Shown: positions 4,441 through 6,368 of the stretch, piece by piece
Position numbering within the stretch: the stretch's first letter is position 1
Layout: each line of letters opens with the position of its first letter
Origin: CAZJZH01 sp964550465
GTDB taxonomy: Bacteria; Patescibacteriota; Patescibacteriia; JACRDY01
Length of the DNA stretch: 6,368 nt
Assembly (NCBI GenBank): GCA_964550465.1
Contig: CAZJZH010000051.1
Coordinates: forward strand, 1-6,368
Direction: 5' to 3'
Made by a program: the position numbers and the translations under genes
Notes under the pieces: generated by a model
Told to the model about the DNA's origin: nothing
Databases searched by the model: none
The model's input: the letters and a program-made list of their open reading frames with translations, nothing else

Positions 4441-5208
4441 CTACTGCGGATGCGGTGTCGAGCCCACCCATAAGCCCTCAAACAGGGCTCGCATGGTGTC
4501 TGTATGTTCTTGTGAAGTAATCAGCACACAGTAGCTCTGCTTCTTTGATGACACATACAGCGTCTTGTTGTCGTAGAGAAAAATAGTGCTATCAAACGCT
4601 TGTTGCATCACTGACGGTAAAATTCGCACATCGGCTCGACCCTGGTAGTATTTACTAAAAATAGTTTTAGCAATCGGCACTTCCCATAAATTACGAGTGG
4701 TAATGTCATGGCGTAGTCGTTCTTGCATAAACTGCTCTACAAACTGACCACCGACCTGCCAAAAGAAATTATCTTTCGGCACAATAGAGTAGACCTGCCG
4801 ACTGTGGCAGTACAGCATCTCCATGATCACGCTCTTGACCGCTGCAATGCCCTCATAAAAGGCGACCACCGGCTTTTGATCGGCTGCTGTCACGCTGGCT
4901 GCCAAGGCCGGTAAGCTGCGCTCTAGCTGCTGCTGCAGGGTATTGGCCGCTGTCACCTGCTCTTTAGCCAGAGTGACTAGTTTTGTCACCGGTTCAACTG
5001 CAAACTTCTTGTCCCCCGTTAAGCCTGTCTTACTGATCAAGCCGCGTTTTTCTAAACAGCCTAAAGCGTAATAAACCGTCGGCCGCTTCAAGCTGGTCAC
5101 CTTGACCAGATCACGAGCGGTCAGGACACCAGAAATCATGGCCAAATACACCGTCACCTCTGAGTCACTCAAGCCTAAATCAATTAATTGTTGCTGAATA
5201 CTATCCAT
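4441..5208 (-). CDS. TrmB-family winged-helix transcriptional regulator
   Basis: A 255-aa predicted DNA-binding regulator. Residues 1-75 form a TrmB-type winged helix: LGLSDSEVTVYLAMISG (11-27), the recognition region VTSLKRPTVYYALGCLEKRGLI (37-58), then a wing with basic residues (TGDKKFAVEP). A likely coiled-coil linker follows at 78-100. The remainder (113-248) resembles the PLD-like effector half of CPR and archaeal TrmB relatives: VVAFYEGIAAVKSVIMEML, then alternating hydrophobic strands such as TIFLYDNKTLYVSS. Effector unknown. Start: ATG at 5208, with AGGG 8 bases upstream and a promoter predicted to start near 5229. Starts further upstream (5244, 5325) would lie at or before that point and are rejected. 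It is divergent from coaE across 117 bases holding an inverted repeat that covers both -10 elements, so autoregulation is likely and control of coaE-coaD possible. Confidence 0.82.
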   Translation of the reverse strand: MDSIQQQLIDLGLSDSEVTVYLAMISGVLTARDLVKVTSLKRPTVYYALGCLEKRGLISKTGLTGDKKFAVEPVTKLVTLAKEQVTAANTLQQQLERSLPALAASVTAADQKPVVAFYEGIAAVKSVIMEMLYCHSRQVYSIVPKDNFFWQVGGQFVEQFMQERLRHDITTRNLWEVPIAKTIFSKYYQGRADVRILPSVMQQAFDSTIFLYDNKTLYVSSKKQSYCVLITSQEHTDTMRALFEGLWVGSTPHPQ

Positions 5209-5212
5209 AAGT

Positions 5213-5240
5213 TTGGCCCTATTTGTATAATCGTTATTAT
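5213..5240 (+). promoter_or_regulatory. Candidate promoter for coaE-coaD
   Basis: On the plus strand: TTGGCC (5213-5218), a 16-base spacer and TATTAT (5235-5240). The alternative -10 TATAAT at 5226-5231 is a perfect match but has no -35 at the right distance. Either way the start is near 5238-5247 and the coaE leader is about 80-90 bases long. Confidence 0.4.
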
Positions 5241-5243
5241 ACA
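5224..5243. promoter_or_regulatory. Inverted repeat between the TrmB-like gene and coaE, probable operator
   Basis: TGTATAAT (5224-5231) and ATTATACA (5236-5243) are exact reverse complements separated by CGTT. Each arm contains TATAAT read outward on opposite strands. A dimer bound here would block the regulator promoter and probably the coaE promoter. The adjacent TrmB-like protein is the obvious candidate; this is inference from position. Confidence 0.6.
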
Positions 5244-5263
5244 TAATAGACGTTTTGAGCCAA
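5236..5263 (-). promoter_or_regulatory. Promoter of the TrmB-like regulator
   Basis: On the minus strand: TTGGCT (5263-5258, four of six -35 bases), a 16-base spacer and a perfect TATAAT (5241-5236). The start near 5229 gives a leader of about 21 bases that carries AGGG (5220-5217). Confidence 0.65.
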
Positions 5264-5325
5264 CCGCGCAATACTACCAGTGCAGCATCCACAGCCCTTT
5301 GACAACACAACCAGGGAGGTACCAC

Positions 5326-5931
5326 ATGAGAGCCTATGGCTTAACCGGTAATATTGGCTGCGGTAAATCCACCGTGGCTGAACAGTTGGGCCGCTATCTG
5401 GATGTCCGCCTCTTTGATTGTGACCAGATAGCCAAGGCCATCCTGATGTCTGGCCAATATCGTCAGCAGTTGACTACCCTGCTTGGAGTCGATGTCTATG
5501 CTGGTACGGGCAAACCAGACTTCCCGCAGCTCAGCCGCATCATCTTTACTGACCCAGACAAACGCCAAGCAGTTGAAGAGCTACTGCATCCGCTGGTCTG
5601 GCAGGCAGTAGAAACAGCCGTAGCCAAGGCTGACCCCTATCACCTGTGCGTGGTAGAGTCAGCCATCATCTATGAGACAGACAAGCAAGACCAGTTCAGT
5701 GGTGTCATTGTCGCTCACTGCCCGCCAGCCGAACAAGTCCGTCGTCTGCAACTATACCGACGAATGAACCCGGCAGACATCGCCGCGCGGATGGAGACAC
5801 AGCTCCCCACCGCTGACAAACTCCGCCACGCTCAGTTCAGTATCGATACCAATTGCTCGGAAATGGCGCTCAACCAGCAGGTTGAGCAGCTCTATCACCA
5901 ATTGCGCACCCACCAAGGAGGCACACCATGA
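5326..5931 (+). CDS. coaE: Dephospho-CoA kinase
   Basis: Phosphorylates the 3'-hydroxyl of the ribose of dephospho-CoA with ATP, the last step of coenzyme A synthesis, in the cytoplasm. The 201 residues match the usual length of about 200. Motifs: P-loop GNIGCGKST at 8-16; DCDQIAK at 31-37 (family DxD substrate/metal region); LHPLVW at 87-92; ESAIIYE at 111-117, where the family usually has a Leu-Leu-Phe-Glu type strand; and a LID region with conserved arginines around RRMNPADIAARM (145-156). Start: ATG at 5326, with AGGGAGGT ending 5 bases upstream. Earlier in-frame starts from 5188 lie antisense to the regulator gene and are rejected. Its TGA shares four bases (ATGA) with the coaD start, so the two are translationally coupled. 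The regulator gene with its probable operator lies immediately upstream on the other strand. Confidence 0.93.
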   Translation: MRAYGLTGNIGCGKSTVAEQLGRYLDVRLFDCDQIAKAILMSGQYRQQLTTLLGVDVYAGTGKPDFPQLSRIIFTDPDKRQAVEELLHPLVWQAVETAVAKADPYHLCVVESAIIYETDKQDQFSGVIVAHCPPAEQVRRLQLYRRMNPADIAARMETQLPTADKLRHAQFSIDTNCSEMALNQQVEQLYHQLRTHQGGTP

Positions 5932-6368
5932 GTACGCGTATCGGCGTCTACGCCGCTAGTTTGGACCCCATCACCAACGGTCACGTCAACATCATCGAAC
6001 GAGCAGCCACTCTCTGTGACCAGCTCTACGTCATCGTGGCGGTTAACCCGGATAAACGACCGTTGTTCTCCCCGGCTGAACGAGCCGAGATGGCCGCAGC
6101 CGCTATCCCCCACGTGCACAATGCTGAAGTCATCGTCCGTCAGGGCGGGTACGTGGCCAAACACGCCGCCGATCTGGGTGCCCAGGTCATCTACCGTGGT
6201 ATTCGTGACTTGAGCGACATGACTTTTGAGCAAGTCTTCGCTTACGAAAGTCAGCGGATTGAGTCGTCAGTGGAAATCAGCTGGCTGCCCTGCCGCCACG
6301 ACTTGGCCATGGTCAGCTCCAGCTTGGTCAAATCCCACGTCGGCATTGACCCCAGCTGGCCCCAGACC
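5928..6368 (+). CDS. coaD: Phosphopantetheine adenylyltransferase (3' end outside window)
   Basis: Transfers AMP from ATP to 4'-phosphopantetheine to make dephospho-CoA, the substrate of the CoaE encoded just before it. 147 residues are present of a usual length of about 160, so only the tail is missing. Nucleotidyltransferase motifs: TNGH at 16-19 (H19 corresponds to the catalytic His18 of E. coli CoaD); K43 in NPDKRPLF (Lys42 equivalent); RGIR at 90-93 (Arg88 and Arg91 equivalents); MVSSSLVK at 128-135 (ATP phosphate-binding serines). Odd points: the first strand reads VYAASLDP instead of the near-universal YPGS/TFDP, with Pro-Gly replaced by Ala-Ala and Phe by Leu, and the usual Gly-Leu substrate loop reads GGYVAKHA (73-80). 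Start ATG overlaps the coaE stop, with a perfect AAGGAGG (5915-5921) 6 bases upstream. A related nucleotidyltransferase with a shifted substrate is possible but less likely. Confidence 0.85.
   Translation, partial: MSTRIGVYAASLDPITNGHVNIIERAATLCDQLYVIVAVNPDKRPLFSPAERAEMAAAAIPHVHNAEVIVRQGGYVAKHAADLGAQVIYRGIRDLSDMTFEQVFAYESQRIESSVEISWLPCRHDLAMVSSSLVKSHVGIDPSWPQT

Noticed and set aside
5188..5325. N-terminal extension of coaE
   Set aside because: The extra residues lie antisense to the regulator gene and its promoter. The P-loop enzyme normally begins a few residues before GxxGxGKS, and a strong ribosome-binding site precedes ATG at 5326.
5209..5325. N-terminal extension of the TrmB-like regulator
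   Set aside because: It would start at or upstream of the predicted transcription start, and the added residues do not resemble the family; the winged helix begins normally from 5208.
1..6368. CRISPR array, insertion sequence or integrase
   Set aside because: No evenly spaced direct repeats, no transposase or recombinase motif and no target-site duplication were seen in the window.

Overview
This looks like a stretch of bacterial chromosome of balanced base composition carrying compact housekeeping genes. The best guess is a Patescibacteria/CPR-type genome, possibly Saccharibacteria-like. This is inference only, from small genes, short intergenic gaps, a TrmB-type winged-helix regulator beside a beta-CASP RNase, and tiny membrane proteins. 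No rRNA or other lineage marker is present. Strong Shine-Dalgarno sites precede coaE, coaD and the 69-aa gene. TGA acts as a normal stop (end of coaE) alongside TAA and TAG, which argues against the CPR lineages that recode UGA as glycine.

Layout. (1) 1-741, plus strand: the C-terminal 246 residues of DNA gyrase subunit B, with its own terminator. (2) 742-1088: a gene-free stretch dense in hairpins. It holds the gyrB terminator, two tandem hairpins of the same build, a 30-bp near-perfect palindrome of the dispersed-repeat kind, and a strong bidirectional terminator. (3) 1089-2078, minus: an unrecognised 329-aa acidic protein with near-consensus promoter, structured leader and terminator of its own, so a self-contained unit. 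(4) 2097-2459: the promoter of that gene, then about 120 bases rich in nested stems (possible structured RNA), bracketed by two terminator-like hairpins. (5) 2460-2669, minus: a 69-aa single-span membrane protein with a consensus promoter whose -10 is embedded in a 16-bp palindrome. (6) 2767-4385, minus: a two-gene operon, an 84-aa three-span membrane protein followed after 2 bases by a metallo-beta-lactamase/beta-CASP RNA nuclease. (7) 4441-5208, minus: a TrmB-family regulator, separated from the operon by a bidirectional terminator. (8) 5326-6368, plus: coaE and coaD overlapping by 4 bases; coaD runs off the window.

How the parts fit. CoaD and CoaE catalyse the last two steps of coenzyme A synthesis (4'-phosphopantetheine to dephospho-CoA to CoA). 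They are transcribed divergently from the TrmB-like gene. The shared intergenic region holds an inverted repeat with 8-bp arms that covers the -10 elements of both promoters, a layout that suggests the regulator controls itself and perhaps the CoA genes. The RNase operon and gyrB are ordinary core functions.

The least explained material is the acidic orphan gene and the folded, terminator-flanked region upstream of it (2223-2434). These are the best candidates for something undescribed.
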